Source: Streptomyces montanisoli (lineage in GTDB: Bacteria > Actinomycetota > Actinomycetes > Streptomycetales > Streptomycetaceae). From it: a DNA stretch of 60,275 nucleotides. Both the position numbers and the translations under genes were made by a program. The notes below the pieces were generated by a model that was not told the origin of the DNA, did no database searches, and saw only the letters and a list, made by a program, of their open reading frames with translations. Below, piece by piece: positions 26,529-35,520 of the stretch. Numbering within the stretch: the stretch's first letter is position 1; every line of letters starts with the position of its first letter. The stretch lies in contig NZ_JAGIQL010000020.1 in NCBI RefSeq assembly GCF_017813245.1, forward strand, positions 1-60,275, written 5' to 3'.

Positions 26529-26969
26529 TCAGGGTTCCCCGCCCGTGCCACTGCCGGCACCCGCCGCGCCCGCACCCACCGCGTCCACCGGCTCGTCCGG
26601 CTCGTCGCCCGCGCCCCGGAGCGCGGCCGGCAGCGGCAGCCCGGGCAGCAGCGCGGCCACCGTGCAGAACGCCGCGAGCGATATGAGGAACACCGTGGCG
26701 GAGAAGCCCCGCACGAGGAACAGCGCGGTCGCGGCGAGCGTAGCGAGCGACCAGCTCAGGGGCGCCGCGAGCGCGAACAGCTCCAGACGGGCCCCGGGCC
26801 GCGGTACGCCGGGCTGCGGGTGGAGCAGTGCGAGCCCCGGGCCGAAGGTGACGAACAGCAACACGGGGATCCAGCGCAGCAGCGCGCCGCCGGGCAGCAG
26901 GGTCACCGCGAGGGCGATCCATCCGGAGCAGGCGAGGACGGCTCTGAGTTGTGTGCGGGTGCGGTTCAT
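26529..26969 (-). CDS. Small membrane protein of the glycan locus
   Basis: 146 aa with four hydrophobic segments: AVLACSGWIALAVTLL, WIPVLLFVTFGPGLALL, LFALAAPLSWSLATLAATAL and VFLISLAAFCTVAALL. A Gly/Ala-rich acidic tail follows. I do not recognise a family with certainty. It lies between the large multi-pass protein (43 bp upstream) and the GH26-like gene (2 bp downstream) and is presumably co-transcribed, so it may be an accessory subunit for polymer export or assembly. Confidence 0.75.
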   Translation of the reverse strand: MNRTRTQLRAVLACSGWIALAVTLLPGGALLRWIPVLLFVTFGPGLALLHPQPGVPRPGARLELFALAAPLSWSLATLAATALFLVRGFSATVFLISLAAFCTVAALLPGLPLPAALRGAGDEPDEPVDAVGAGAAGAGSGTGGEP

Positions 26970-27011
26970 GAGGTGGCGTGGCTCCTGGTGGTCGCGGCGG
27001 GGCGGTCGGGA

Positions 27012-28898
27012 TCAGGGCTCGACGTCCGGTGGCAGGGGCTCGGGCTTCGTGGGCAGGGGGAGATGTTCGAGCAGCAGGCCGTGCCTGGTGTTCTCGACGA
27101 TCTTGAAGTGAGGGGACTGCTTCAGCTCGGCGACCAGCCGGTCGTAGCCGCCCGTCGGCAGGTACCCCTCGCCCTGCACCGCGTCGCGCTGTGTGGGCGT
27201 GAGGATGATGAAGGCAGGACAGCCGTCGGGTATCCCGCCAGCCAGGTAGTCCCCGGGATCCTTGAGGAGCTTGCGGTTGGCCGCCGCGTCCTGCTCGGTG
27301 AAGAACCAGTGGTCGTAGTGGTTGTAGTGGTAGTACGCGTCGGGGAAGGAACCCGTGGCCGCCATGACGAGCGCGCCGGTCGGCGCCCTGTCGTAGGCGC
27401 GTTTCACGAACGCGACCTCCTGGGGCGGCGCGTACTGCATGCTCTCCTTGCCGTAGTACGACGGCAGGAAGCCGGCGAGCAGCACCAGTGCCCCGGCGGG
27501 CAGGGCGACCACCATGGCCCGCTGGGCGATCCTCCTGGCCGTGCCGGCGTACGCCGCGGACGGGACGAGCGCGGCGGCCGCGAAGAACGCGGCGCCCGGC
27601 AGGCCGAACAGGTAGACGCGGAAGACCATTTCGCCGCCGTAGTTGTTGACGGCGAGGAGCGGCGCCGGCGCGATCGCCGCGAGCAGCAGTGGCAGCGCCG
27701 ATCTGGCGAGGCGGCGGCGCAGCAGGACGGCGGCCACGGCCAGGACCCCAAGGGCGACGACCATGATGATGTTGACCATGCCGACGAGTTCGGCGCCCTC
27801 ACCGGTCGGGGCGCCACCGATCCCGGGCTTCGCGTTGCTGAGCAGGTCACCGAGCTGGCCGCTGAGCGTCTTCATGGTGTCGACGAAGAGCGGCCTGCCC
27901 ATGGTGAGGTCCCAGACCCCCATGATGACCACGGCGACCACGAACAGGCCGATGTTGCGGTAGCGCCGGGTGAGGCAGAACGCGAACAGCGTCACGCACA
28001 GCATCACCGGCGTCAGCTGGTGAGCGGAGTTGATCGCCGCGATCAACGGCGCCAGCAACACGACTCCCAGGGCCCGTTGCCGCCAGGTCGTCGCGGGCGG
28101 TACCGGCGCGGCCGCCGGGTCGAGCGCGTCCCGGTCGCGCAGCCGGCCGGCCGTGCCCGGCCGTACGAAGTGCCGCAGCACGACCGCGAAGACCGCGAGG
28201 AACAGCACGTAGGCGAAGCCCTGCGGCGAGAGGTAGTCCTGGCCGACCCAGTTGGCGAGCTGGAAGATCCACACCGCGGTCCACACGAGCCGCCAGTCGT
28301 CGGTGAACGTCCGGTAGATGACCACGAGGATCGGCAGCATCAGGGCGCCGTATATGACGGGCGCCCAGTTCGTGTAGACGGCGGCGCCGTGCACGCCGAA
28401 TGCCCGGATCAGCGCCGCGTTGAGGGAAAAGAACCCGGGCCACTGGTCGTAGGCGGACATGCCGCCGTTCAGCGCGTGGTGCGGATGGACCGTGCCCTCG
28501 GTGAGCAGACGCGCGATGACCGCGTCGTGCTTGGACGCCCAGGCGTAGCGGACCGTGTCGTACAGCAGCGCTGTGGGTGCCTTGAGCGCGAACAGCATGC
28601 CGAGGCTGTACGTCAGCGGCCACCAGGGGGCGGTGCCGGCGCGGCGCAGGGACGCGATGAAGCCGACGGTGAGGACGGCGAGCGAGGCGTAGAAGGCGAT
28701 GGGGAAGCGGTCGAGCAACCCGAAGTCGTCCATGTCGCGGAAGACGATCCTCGGCAGCGACCAGGCCCACAGGGCGGCGCCGACCGGGAGCGGCAGCCAT
28801 GTCAGCAGCCGCGCCGGGCTGACCGGAAGGCGTTGCGAACGCTCCCGTGTCAGCGTGCGGTGCGCGCCGCCCGGCGCGGACATCTCGTGCTGTGCCAC
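27012..28898 (-). CDS. Large multi-pass membrane protein, probable GT-C type glycosyltransferase or polymerase
   Basis: 628 aa, about 12-14 transmembrane helices plus a C-terminal extracellular domain of about 110 residues. The first predicted external loop carries an acidic motif, RIVFRDMDDFGLL, in the position where GT-C polyprenyl-sugar-dependent transferases keep their catalytic Asp. A large loop with HPHHALNGGMSAYDQWPGF follows helix 4. Start: GTG at 28898 with AGGACC before it. In the middle of a glycan operon it could be the polymerase (Wzy role) or a mannosyltransferase-like enzyme; sequence alone does not decide. Confidence 0.75.
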   Translation of the reverse strand: MAQHEMSAPGGAHRTLTRERSQRLPVSPARLLTWLPLPVGAALWAWSLPRIVFRDMDDFGLLDRFPIAFYASLAVLTVGFIASLRRAGTAPWWPLTYSLGMLFALKAPTALLYDTVRYAWASKHDAVIARLLTEGTVHPHHALNGGMSAYDQWPGFFSLNAALIRAFGVHGAAVYTNWAPVIYGALMLPILVVIYRTFTDDWRLVWTAVWIFQLANWVGQDYLSPQGFAYVLFLAVFAVVLRHFVRPGTAGRLRDRDALDPAAAPVPPATTWRQRALGVVLLAPLIAAINSAHQLTPVMLCVTLFAFCLTRRYRNIGLFVVAVVIMGVWDLTMGRPLFVDTMKTLSGQLGDLLSNAKPGIGGAPTGEGAELVGMVNIIMVVALGVLAVAAVLLRRRLARSALPLLLAAIAPAPLLAVNNYGGEMVFRVYLFGLPGAAFFAAAALVPSAAYAGTARRIAQRAMVVALPAGALVLLAGFLPSYYGKESMQYAPPQEVAFVKRAYDRAPTGALVMAATGSFPDAYYHYNHYDHWFFTEQDAAANRKLLKDPGDYLAGGIPDGCPAFIILTPTQRDAVQGEGYLPTGGYDRLVAELKQSPHFKIVENTRHGLLLEHLPLPTKPEPLPPDVEP

Positions 28899-29017
28899 GG
28901 TCCTGCTCCCCCTGGTGTCTCGGTGGTGCTACGGGTGTCTGTCATGTCCCGGTTCCTCTTCGGCCCGGTGGTTCGCTGCCGTCCCTGTCCACGTCCCCCT
29001 CACGTGCCCGCCGCCGG

Positions 29018-29809
29018 CTACCCCGCGAACTCCGGGCCGCGCACACGGGCGCGGGCCCGGCGGTAGAGCCGCCAGCCGACCGTCTTCGGCGCATCGGGGA
29101 ACGGCGCGACACGCGCCCCCTCTCCCGCCATCCACGACGCGACGTCGGCCGCCGTGTGCGATCGGCGCACGATCAGCCGGGCCATCCGGTAGGGCTCGTC
29201 GTCAGGCGAACTCAGTGCGTGCCGTACCGCCGCGGCGGACGCGTACCCCGCCGACGCGGCGGCGGCGCGCACGGCCCGGCTGTTGTAGCCGTGCGGGTAG
29301 GCCAGGTGGTCCACCCGGTGTCCGAGGACGTCCTCGAGGACGTCCTTCGACTCGCCGAGCTCGCGGCGCAGTTCGTCCGCGGGCAGCGTGTCGAGCTGCG
29401 GGTGCGTCACCGTGTGGGCACCTATCTCGATGCCGTGCGCCTCCAGTTCGGCGGCCTGTGCCAGCGCCATCATCGGCGCGGACGGCAGCAGGCTGCCACC
29501 GCCTCCTCGGACGGCGCCCGTCGTGAGATACGCGGTGGCGGGCAGCCCCCGGGCCGCGAGCGCCGTGGCCGTCGGCCCCGGCAGGTCTGCGAAGCCGTCG
29601 TCGAAGGTCAGCACGACCGGCCGCGCGGGCAGCTCCGCCCGGCCCGCGAGGCCCGCGGCGAACGTGCTCGCGGTGACGGGCGTGCGCCCGCTCGCGACGA
29701 CCGCGTCGAGCTGGACGGCGAACGTGCGCGGTGTGACCGTGAACTCCGCGATCCAGGCCGGTGGATCGAGCATCACCGCGTGGTACAGCAGCACCGGTAC
29801 AGGTGTCAT
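29018..29809 (-). CDS. NodB-type polysaccharide deacetylase (CE4)
   Basis: 263 aa from ATG 29809, which overlaps the stop of the GT2 gene (ATGA). CE4 motifs are intact: VVLTFDDGFADL (catalytic base Asp and metal-binding Asp) and IEIGAHTVTHPQL (H-x3-H metal ligands). A later HLAYPHGYNS matches motif 3. No signal peptide or transmembrane segment is evident, so it may act on a lipid-linked intermediate in the cytoplasm. Role: removal of N-acetyl groups from the locus's amino-sugar glycan. Coupling to a GT2 enzyme recalls PNAG-like or chitosan-like systems, without homology proof. Confidence 0.88.
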   Translation of the reverse strand: MTPVPVLLYHAVMLDPPAWIAEFTVTPRTFAVQLDAVVASGRTPVTASTFAAGLAGRAELPARPVVLTFDDGFADLPGPTATALAARGLPATAYLTTGAVRGGGGSLLPSAPMMALAQAAELEAHGIEIGAHTVTHPQLDTLPADELRRELGESKDVLEDVLGHRVDHLAYPHGYNSRAVRAAAASAGYASAAAVRHALSSPDDEPYRMARLIVRRSHTAADVASWMAGEGARVAPFPDAPKTVGWRLYRRARARVRGPEFAG

Positions 29810-31227
29810 GTCCGCCGCCTCCCCCGCTGCGCGAACCGCGCCCTGGCGTAGCCCAGCGGCCCGTACAGCATGCCCATGCGTTCGAGACGGGACAGCGAGC
29901 GCGGCCATGGGTGGCCCTGCCCGCCGTGTGTTCCTGGCGCGGCCGGCCGGCCCTCCACCGCCCCCGTACCGGCACCCGGTGCCGCCGGACGGTGAGCGGT
30001 GATGGCGCGCGCGTGCGCCAGTCCGCGTGGCATCTTCGCGAGCAGCGCGGGCAGCAGGGCCGGGCGCCGTACCAGGACCGCGGTGAGGTATGCCGTGAGG
30101 CCCACGCCGTAGCCGTACGCCTGGTTCCTGAGGTCCTGCCAGGTCTCCCTGTGGTGGTGCCACACGAGCGCGTCGGGCGTGTACCTCAGCCGGTGGCCCT
30201 CGCTGAGGACTCGTACGAATCCGTAGAGGTCGTCGCCGCCGCGGGCGGCGGTGCCCGTGCCTGTGGCCGGGTCGAAGCCGCCGACGGCGCGCAGAACCTC
30301 CGTGCGGAATGCCATGTTGGCGCCGGAGCCGAAGCTGCCCGCGGTGAACGGGAACAGCGGCTCGTCGGCGGGTGGCGCGGCCGGGTCGTACAGGCGGGGC
30401 GTGAACCCCTTGGCGAAGCCGCCGTGGCTCTCCAGCAGGATCTGTGCGCGTGTCGTGAGGCGTGCGGGCAGGATCAGCCCCGTGGCGCAGCCGAGGCGCG
30501 GATCGGCCGCGAAGGGTGCGGTGAGCGAGGTCAGCCAGTGGGGATCGGCGACGACGTCGTCGTCGGTGAACGCGACGACGTCCGTGCCAGGGGGCACGGC
30601 CGAGAGCCCGCGGTTGTGCGCGGCGGCGAGACCCGGCACGGGTTCGCGCACATAGGTGACGCGGCCGGCGTACGCGTACGTCACGAGTTCACTTGTGGCC
30701 GGCGTGGCCGGGGCGTTGTCCACCACGATGATCCCGAAGTCGGGGTGGTCCTGCGCGAGCAGGGAGTCGAGGGCGCGAGCGAGGCGGCCCGCCCGCTCAC
30801 GCGTCGCGACGACGACCGTCGTACGCGGCGGCTCAGCGGCCCGCCGGACACGGTCACAGGCCCCGGCGCCCGCGCCGCCGGCCGTCCCGGCCGTCCCGGC
30901 CTCGCGATGGGCATGGTGGGCGCGGTAGGCCGCCGCGAGTGCCTCCGCCGGATCCGCGCCCTGCGGGATGTGTGTCAGGACCGTGGCCACCGGCACTCCG
31001 CCGAGGCGGACCAGCGCGTACGCGTCACCGCCGGACACCGGCTCGGGGCCGCCCGGCGCGGGCGTGCAGGACAGCACGGGTCCATCAGGACCCGCGAGAT
31101 CGAGGTCGGCGACGGTGATCGCCTCGGGCCCCGGCGGGGCCAGGGTCTCCTCGGCCACCGCGCCACCCGCCCCCGGTGCGCGGCGGGCACGCGCCGTCAA
31201 CTGCGGTGGCACATCTCTGTACGGCAT
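29806..31227 (-). CDS. Family 2 glycosyltransferase
   Basis: 473 aa from ATG 31227 with a strong GAGGGGGAACC upstream. The first 150 residues form a variable domain; the GT-A catalytic domain (about 155-400) starts TTVVVATRERAGRLARALDS, has the metal-binding motif DVVAFTDDDVVADPHW, and ends with GGDDLYGFVRVLSEGHRLRY (D-x-D/acceptor region). The C-terminus has amphipathic helices, suggesting membrane association. It transfers a sugar from a nucleotide donor to the growing glycan. A longer in-frame start at 31362 would add an unlikely charged leader. Confidence 0.88.
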   Translation of the reverse strand: MPYRDVPPQLTARARRAPGAGGAVAEETLAPPGPEAITVADLDLAGPDGPVLSCTPAPGGPEPVSGGDAYALVRLGGVPVATVLTHIPQGADPAEALAAAYRAHHAHREAGTAGTAGGAGAGACDRVRRAAEPPRTTVVVATRERAGRLARALDSLLAQDHPDFGIIVVDNAPATPATSELVTYAYAGRVTYVREPVPGLAAAHNRGLSAVPPGTDVVAFTDDDVVADPHWLTSLTAPFAADPRLGCATGLILPARLTTRAQILLESHGGFAKGFTPRLYDPAAPPADEPLFPFTAGSFGSGANMAFRTEVLRAVGGFDPATGTGTAARGGDDLYGFVRVLSEGHRLRYTPDALVWHHHRETWQDLRNQAYGYGVGLTAYLTAVLVRRPALLPALLAKMPRGLAHARAITAHRPAAPGAGTGAVEGRPAAPGTHGGQGHPWPRSLSRLERMGMLYGPLGYARARFAQRGRRRT

Positions 31228-31389
31228 GGTTCCCCCTCGTTCTGTACCACTGTCCGTGTCGTGCTCCGAGCCCGGCGAGCCGTTCTCGCGCCGTGCTCTG
31301 CGCGCCGATCCCTCCCCTGTTTCCTTTGACTCCGCCGGAGCCCGGGTGTCACGCGGCGTCACCCGATCGTGTGTCCTCGCTGTACCGCT

Positions 31390-32583
31390 TCAGCGTGCCC
31401 GCACCCTGCCGACCTGGTTGAGCGTGCGCTGCGCGAGCGAGGCGAGCACCGGTCTGTTCCTCACGAAGCTGTGGATGCGGCGGCCCGGCTCCCTGCTCGC
31501 CCGGTGGAGCACGGCCAGCGGCCCCGGCCGCATCGCTGAGCCTTCGTAGACCTTGAGCCCGCCGGTCTTGAGCGAGTCCTTGTACTCCGCGGCCCCCCGG
31601 CCCAGGTCGAGCATGCAGATGCCTTCCGCCGCGGCCGCCTCCGCCATCCGCAGATGCAGGACGAGGCCGGGCGAGTACTTCGCGAACTCCGTGTCGTACG
31701 AGGGGAACCAGCAGGACAGCACGGTCGCGGAGCGCAGGCCGAAGTGCGCGGCGACCGGCCGGTCCGCCACGTACAGCACGCTCAGCACGCCGGAGCAGCC
31801 CGGGGTCCGGGTGTTCGCGAGGAGCCGCACCAGGTCACGTATCCAGTCCTTGGCGAACCGGTCGCGGCGGCCCGTCCGCCTGTACTGGGCGGACTTCCAC
31901 TCCATCAGCGCGTCCAGCGCCGCCGGGTCCCGCTCGTCGAAGACGAAGCGGACCTCGCCCGCCTGCCGGCCCAGGCGCCGCTCCTTGGCCGTCGTGGTCC
32001 TGTAGAACTTGGGCGCGCTCAGGCGCAGGCCGGCCTCGTACGCCTCGTAGCCGTCCCCCATGTCGATGACCGGTGACTCGAATCCTTCGGCCGCGTAGGG
32101 CAGGAAGCCGGTCTGCCCGTCCTCCAGATTGTCGAACTCCCAGGCTGAGAGCGAGCATGCGCGCATCAGGTCACGGACGTCGAGGCGCAGCCCGGGGCGC
32201 AGAACGGACCCTTGGCTGTCGGACACGCCAAGGCCGATGGCGCGGCCGCGTCCGAGTGGGCCCGCCTCGTACGGAAAGAATCCTGCGGCCGCGAGCCCCG
32301 CCCCGGCCGCGAGCCCGGCCCCAGCAGCGGGCCCGGCCCCGGCACCCGGCGCCCCCGGCACGGCCCCGGCGTCCGCAGATCCGTTCCGGGACGTCCCCTG
32401 CGCCTCCGTCACGACGGCGACCCGTGCGGCCGGCCGCACTCTGCCCACCGCCCGGGTGAACTCGGGCTCCATGAAGGGGTTCAGCGGTGCCCCCGACGCG
32501 GCGCGTAACGCGCGCCACGCCTCCACCTCCGCCTCGCCCAGCTCCTCCGGCGCGACCACCCGGATTCGCACGGCACTGTGCAC
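31390..32583 (-). CDS. FemAB/GNAT-like acyltransferase (BioF2-type domain)
   Basis: About 397 aa; the start is uncertain, GTG 32583 being the nearest to the conserved fold (frame open to 32643). The C-terminal half matches FemAB-like/GNAT proteins of polysaccharide loci: PKFYRTTTAKERRLGRQAG, YRRTGRRDRFAKDWI, VAAHFGLRSATVLSCWFPSY, YSPGLVLHLRMAEAAAAEG and LDLGRGAAEYKDSLKTG. An Ala/Gly/Pro-rich low-complexity insert lies around residues 70-100. Such enzymes add acyl or aminoacyl groups to sugars or peptidoglycan. It is the first gene of the glycan operon on this strand, 162 bp before the GT2 gene. Confidence 0.78.
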   Translation of the reverse strand: MHSAVRIRVVAPEELGEAEVEAWRALRAASGAPLNPFMEPEFTRAVGRVRPAARVAVVTEAQGTSRNGSADAGAVPGAPGAGAGPAAGAGLAAGAGLAAAGFFPYEAGPLGRGRAIGLGVSDSQGSVLRPGLRLDVRDLMRACSLSAWEFDNLEDGQTGFLPYAAEGFESPVIDMGDGYEAYEAGLRLSAPKFYRTTTAKERRLGRQAGEVRFVFDERDPAALDALMEWKSAQYRRTGRRDRFAKDWIRDLVRLLANTRTPGCSGVLSVLYVADRPVAAHFGLRSATVLSCWFPSYDTEFAKYSPGLVLHLRMAEAAAAEGICMLDLGRGAAEYKDSLKTGGLKVYEGSAMRPGPLAVLHRASREPGRRIHSFVRNRPVLASLAQRTLNQVGRVRAR

Positions 32584-32800
32584 AACGCTCAACTCGACCC
32601 CCCGGTCGCGGTGCTCTGGGCACCAGTCCCCCCGCGGGTCCACGATCTCCGTGGCGCCCGCATGCGGAACAGGACGTTACCGGCCCGCCTACTCCGGGGA
32701 CAGGGCTTCCGCCCTTCCTGTGGGGCGGGTGGTACGGGGGTGACGTACGAGCCAACTGTTGTGCGGCAGCCGGTGGTTCTGAGGACCGGCGGCCGGTCGT

Positions 32801-34006
32801 TCAGAGGACCTTCAGGCCCGCCTGCCACACCGAGGACACCAGCGGCACGCCCGGCCGGTAGGCCAGGTGGACATGGCTCGGCGCGTCGAGGAGGACGAGG
32901 TCGGCGCGGGCGCCGACGGTGATCCGGCCGACGTCGGAGCGGCGCAGGGCCGCGGCGCCGCCCGCGGTGGCGGACCAGACGGCCTCGTCGGGGGTCATCC
33001 CCATGTCCCGTACAGCGAGGGCGATGCAGAACGCCACGGACGAGGTGAACGAGGAGCCGGGGTTGCAGTCGGAGGCGAGTGCCACGGTGGCGCCGGCGTC
33101 GAGGAGGCGGCGGGCGTCCGGCCATTCGGCGCGGGTGGAGAACTCGGCGCCGGGCAGCAGCGTGGCGACGGTGTCGCTCTGGGCCAGGGCGTCCACGTCG
33201 GCGTCGGTGAGGTGGGTGCAGTGGTCGGCGGAGGCGGCGCCGAGTTCGACGGCGAGCTGGACGCCTGGGCCGAACGTCAGCTGGTTGGCGTGGATGCGGG
33301 GCAGCAGCCCCTTCTTCATCCCTGCGGTGAGGACGGTGCGGGCCTGGTCGCCGTCGAAGGCGCCCTGCTCGCAGAAGACATCGACCCAGCGGGCGTGCGG
33401 GGCGCAGGCGTCGAGCATGTCGCCGGTGACGAGGTCGACGTAGGCGGCGGGGTCGTCGGCGAGTTCGGGGGCGACGATGTGGGCGCCGAGGTAGGTGACC
33501 TCGTCGGTGCGGGACGCCGCGACGCGCAGCGCGCGGGACTCGTCGCCGGGGGTGAGGCCGTAGCCCGACTTGGTCTCCATGGTGGTGGTTCCCTGCCGCA
33601 GGGCCTCGGCGAGGTAGCGGTCGAGGGTCGCCGCCAGCTGCTCGTCGGTGGCGGCGCGGGTCGCGGCGACGGTGGTGCGGATCCCGCCGGCCGAGTAGGC
33701 GCGGCCGGACATGCGGGCGTTGAACTCGGCGGTGCGGTCGCCCGCGAAGACCAGGTGGGAGTGGGAGTCGACGAAGCCCGGGATGCCCGCCCTGCCCTCG
33801 GCGTCGACCCGATTGTCAGTGGCGGGTGCTTTGCTTGATTCACCGACCCAGGCGATGCGGTCGCCGTCGATGACGACGGCCGCGTCCTGGATCAGTCCGA
33901 CAGGCGCGTCTGACGCGCTGTCGGCCGTGTTCGAGCGGGGCGACCCCGATCCGAGGGAGGGATCGTTGGTGACCAGGCCGGAGATGTGGGTGACGAGTGT
34001 CGTCAT
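32801..34006 (-). CDS. hutI: Imidazolonepropionase HutI
   Basis: 401 aa from ATG 34006; the frame is open far upstream through hutF and is not coding there. Hydrolyses 4-imidazolone-5-propionate to N-formimidoyl-L-glutamate, third step of histidine breakdown. Amidohydrolase metal motifs: [15 protein letters not shown] (HxH), [23 protein letters not shown] (His) and [11 protein letters not shown] (Asp). Last gene of the hut operon, 134 bp after hutF. The N-terminal 40 residues carry a Ser/Asp-rich insert near position 20 that is atypical. Confidence 0.95.
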   Translation of the reverse strand: MTTLVTHISGLVTNDPSLGSGSPRSNTADSASDAPVGLIQDAAVVIDGDRIAWVGESSKAPATDNRVDAEGRAGIPGFVDSHSHLVFAGDRTAEFNARMSGRAYSAGGIRTTVAATRAATDEQLAATLDRYLAEALRQGTTTMETKSGYGLTPGDESRALRVAASRTDEVTYLGAHIVAPELADDPAAYVDLVTGDMLDACAPHARWVDVFCEQGAFDGDQARTVLTAGMKKGLLPRIHANQLTFGPGVQLAVELGAASADHCTHLTDADVDALAQSDTVATLLPGAEFSTRAEWPDARRLLDAGATVALASDCNPGSSFTSSVAFCIALAVRDMGMTPDEAVWSATAGGAAALRRSDVGRITVGARADLVLLDAPSHVHLAYRPGVPLVSSVWQAGLKVL

Positions 34007-34140
34007 CGCGGTGCTGTGTTCCTTCCTGGGACGCGTGCGTGGTGACGTCTTCTGGGGCGACGGGCGGCGGCTGGGCGGCCGGCGTCTTCTGCGCGAGTGC
34101 CCGGTCGGCGGGCCGGCCGGCGGCCCGATCGGGCGCCCGG

Positions 34141-35520
34141 TCAGGGGCGCAGCGCCGCTATCGCGTCCGCGAGGGCGGTGGGCACGTCGGGCACGAGCGT
34201 GTGGACGCCGTCCTGTACGACGTGACGCCCGGCCACCACGGTATGGCGCACATCGGCCGCTGACGCGGCGAATACGGCGGTCTCCGCACCGATCGCCGGC
34301 CGTGCACCCGCCGTTCTGACGGAGTCGAGGGCGACGGTCGCCAGGTCGGCGGGCGCTCCCGGCTCGATGACGCCCGCGTCCGGACGGCCGAGGGCCGCGT
34401 GGCCGGTCGCCGACGCGGCGCGCAGCAGTGCGGCCGCGGTCCAGTGGCCGCGCCTGCGGGTGCGCAGGCGCTCGTCCAGTTCCATGGCGCGTGCCTCTTC
34501 GAGCAGGTCGATGACGGCGTGGCTGTCGCTGCCCAGCGAGAGGGGGGAGCCGGCGGCTTCGAGGGCGACGGCGGGGCCGATGCCGTCGGCGAGGTCGCGT
34601 TCGGTCGTCGGGCACATGCAGGTGCCGGTACGGGAGGAGCCGATGAGCTCGATGTCCTGGTCGGTCAGGTGTGTGGCGTGCACGGCCGTGGTGCGCGGCC
34701 CGAGCACGCCGTGGTCGGCGAGGAGCGCCGCCGGGGTACGGCCGTGCGCCTCGCGGCAGGCGTCGTTCTCCGCGGTCTGCTCGGACAGGTGGATGTGCAG
34801 GGGTGCGTCGTGGGCCTCGGCCCAGGCGGCGACGGTGGCCATCTGATCGGCGGGCACGGCGCGTACGGAGTGGAGGGCGGCGCCGATGAGCGCCTGGCCG
34901 GGGTCGGCCGTCCGCAGGGCGGAGACGCGCTCGGCCCAGGCGTCGGCGGTGCCGTCGGAGAAACGGAGTTGCTGACGGGTGAGGGGCGCGCCACCGCGCT
35001 CCGCCGAGGGTCCGGAGGAGAGGTACAGGGTGTCGAGGAGGGTGATGCGGATGCCGGCTTCCGCGGCGGCGGCGATGAGGGCCTCGCCCATGGCGTTGGG
35101 GTCCGTGTAGGGCGTGCCGTCGGGCGCGTGGTGCAGGTAGTGGAATTCGCCGACCGCGGTGATCCCCGCGAGGGCCATCTCGGCGTACGCGGCGCGGGCC
35201 AGCGCGTGGTACGTGTCGGGTGTGAGGCGGGCGGCCGTGCCGTACATGACGTCGCGCCAGGTCCAGAAGGTGCCGCTGCCGACCTGCACCTCGGACCGCA
35301 GGGCGCGGTGGAAGGCGTGGCTGTGGGCGTTGGCCAGGCCGGGGACGGTGAGCCCGCGCAGGGCGGTCGCGCCGGGCGGTGGCGCCTGGGTGCCCGGGTA
35401 GACGGCGGTGATGCGGCCGTGTGCGGTCTCGACCGTCACGCCCGGCTCGACGCGGGTGCCGAGCCAGGCGTGCTCGAGCCAGTAGGTGGCGGCACTGGTG
35501 CCGGCGGCGCTGGCGCTCAT
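34141..35520 (-). CDS. hutF: Formimidoylglutamate deiminase HutF
   Basis: 459 aa. Converts N-formimidoyl-L-glutamate to N-formyl-L-glutamate plus ammonia. Amidohydrolase motifs: [15 protein letters not shown] (HxH), [35 protein letters not shown] (His), AVHATHLTD (His) and [20 protein letters not shown] (Asp). The ATG overlaps the stop of the M20 hydrolase gene, indicating coupling. HutF commits the pathway to the formylglutamate branch rather than direct FIGLU hydrolysis. Confidence 0.94.
   Translation of the reverse strand: MSASAAGTSAATYWLEHAWLGTRVEPGVTVETAHGRITAVYPGTQAPPPGATALRGLTVPGLANAHSHAFHRALRSEVQVGSGTFWTWRDVMYGTAARLTPDTYHALARAAYAEMALAGITAVGEFHYLHHAPDGTPYTDPNAMGEALIAAAAEAGIRITLLDTLYLSSGPSAERGGAPLTRQQLRFSDGTADAWAERVSALRTADPGQALIGAALHSVRAVPADQMATVAAWAEAHDAPLHIHLSEQTAENDACREAHGRTPAALLADHGVLGPRTTAVHATHLTDQDIELIGSSRTGTCMCPTTERDLADGIGPAVALEAAGSPLSLGSDSHAVIDLLEEARAMELDERLRTRRRGHWTAAALLRAASATGHAALGRPDAGVIEPGAPADLATVALDSVRTAGARPAIGAETAVFAASAADVRHTVVAGRHVVQDGVHTLVPDVPTALADAIAALRP

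Noticed and set aside
26484..29066. 860-codon plus-strand frame over the glycan locus
   Set aside because: Antisense to genes with clear transmembrane patterns; its own translation is His/Gln/Arg-rich and repetitive.
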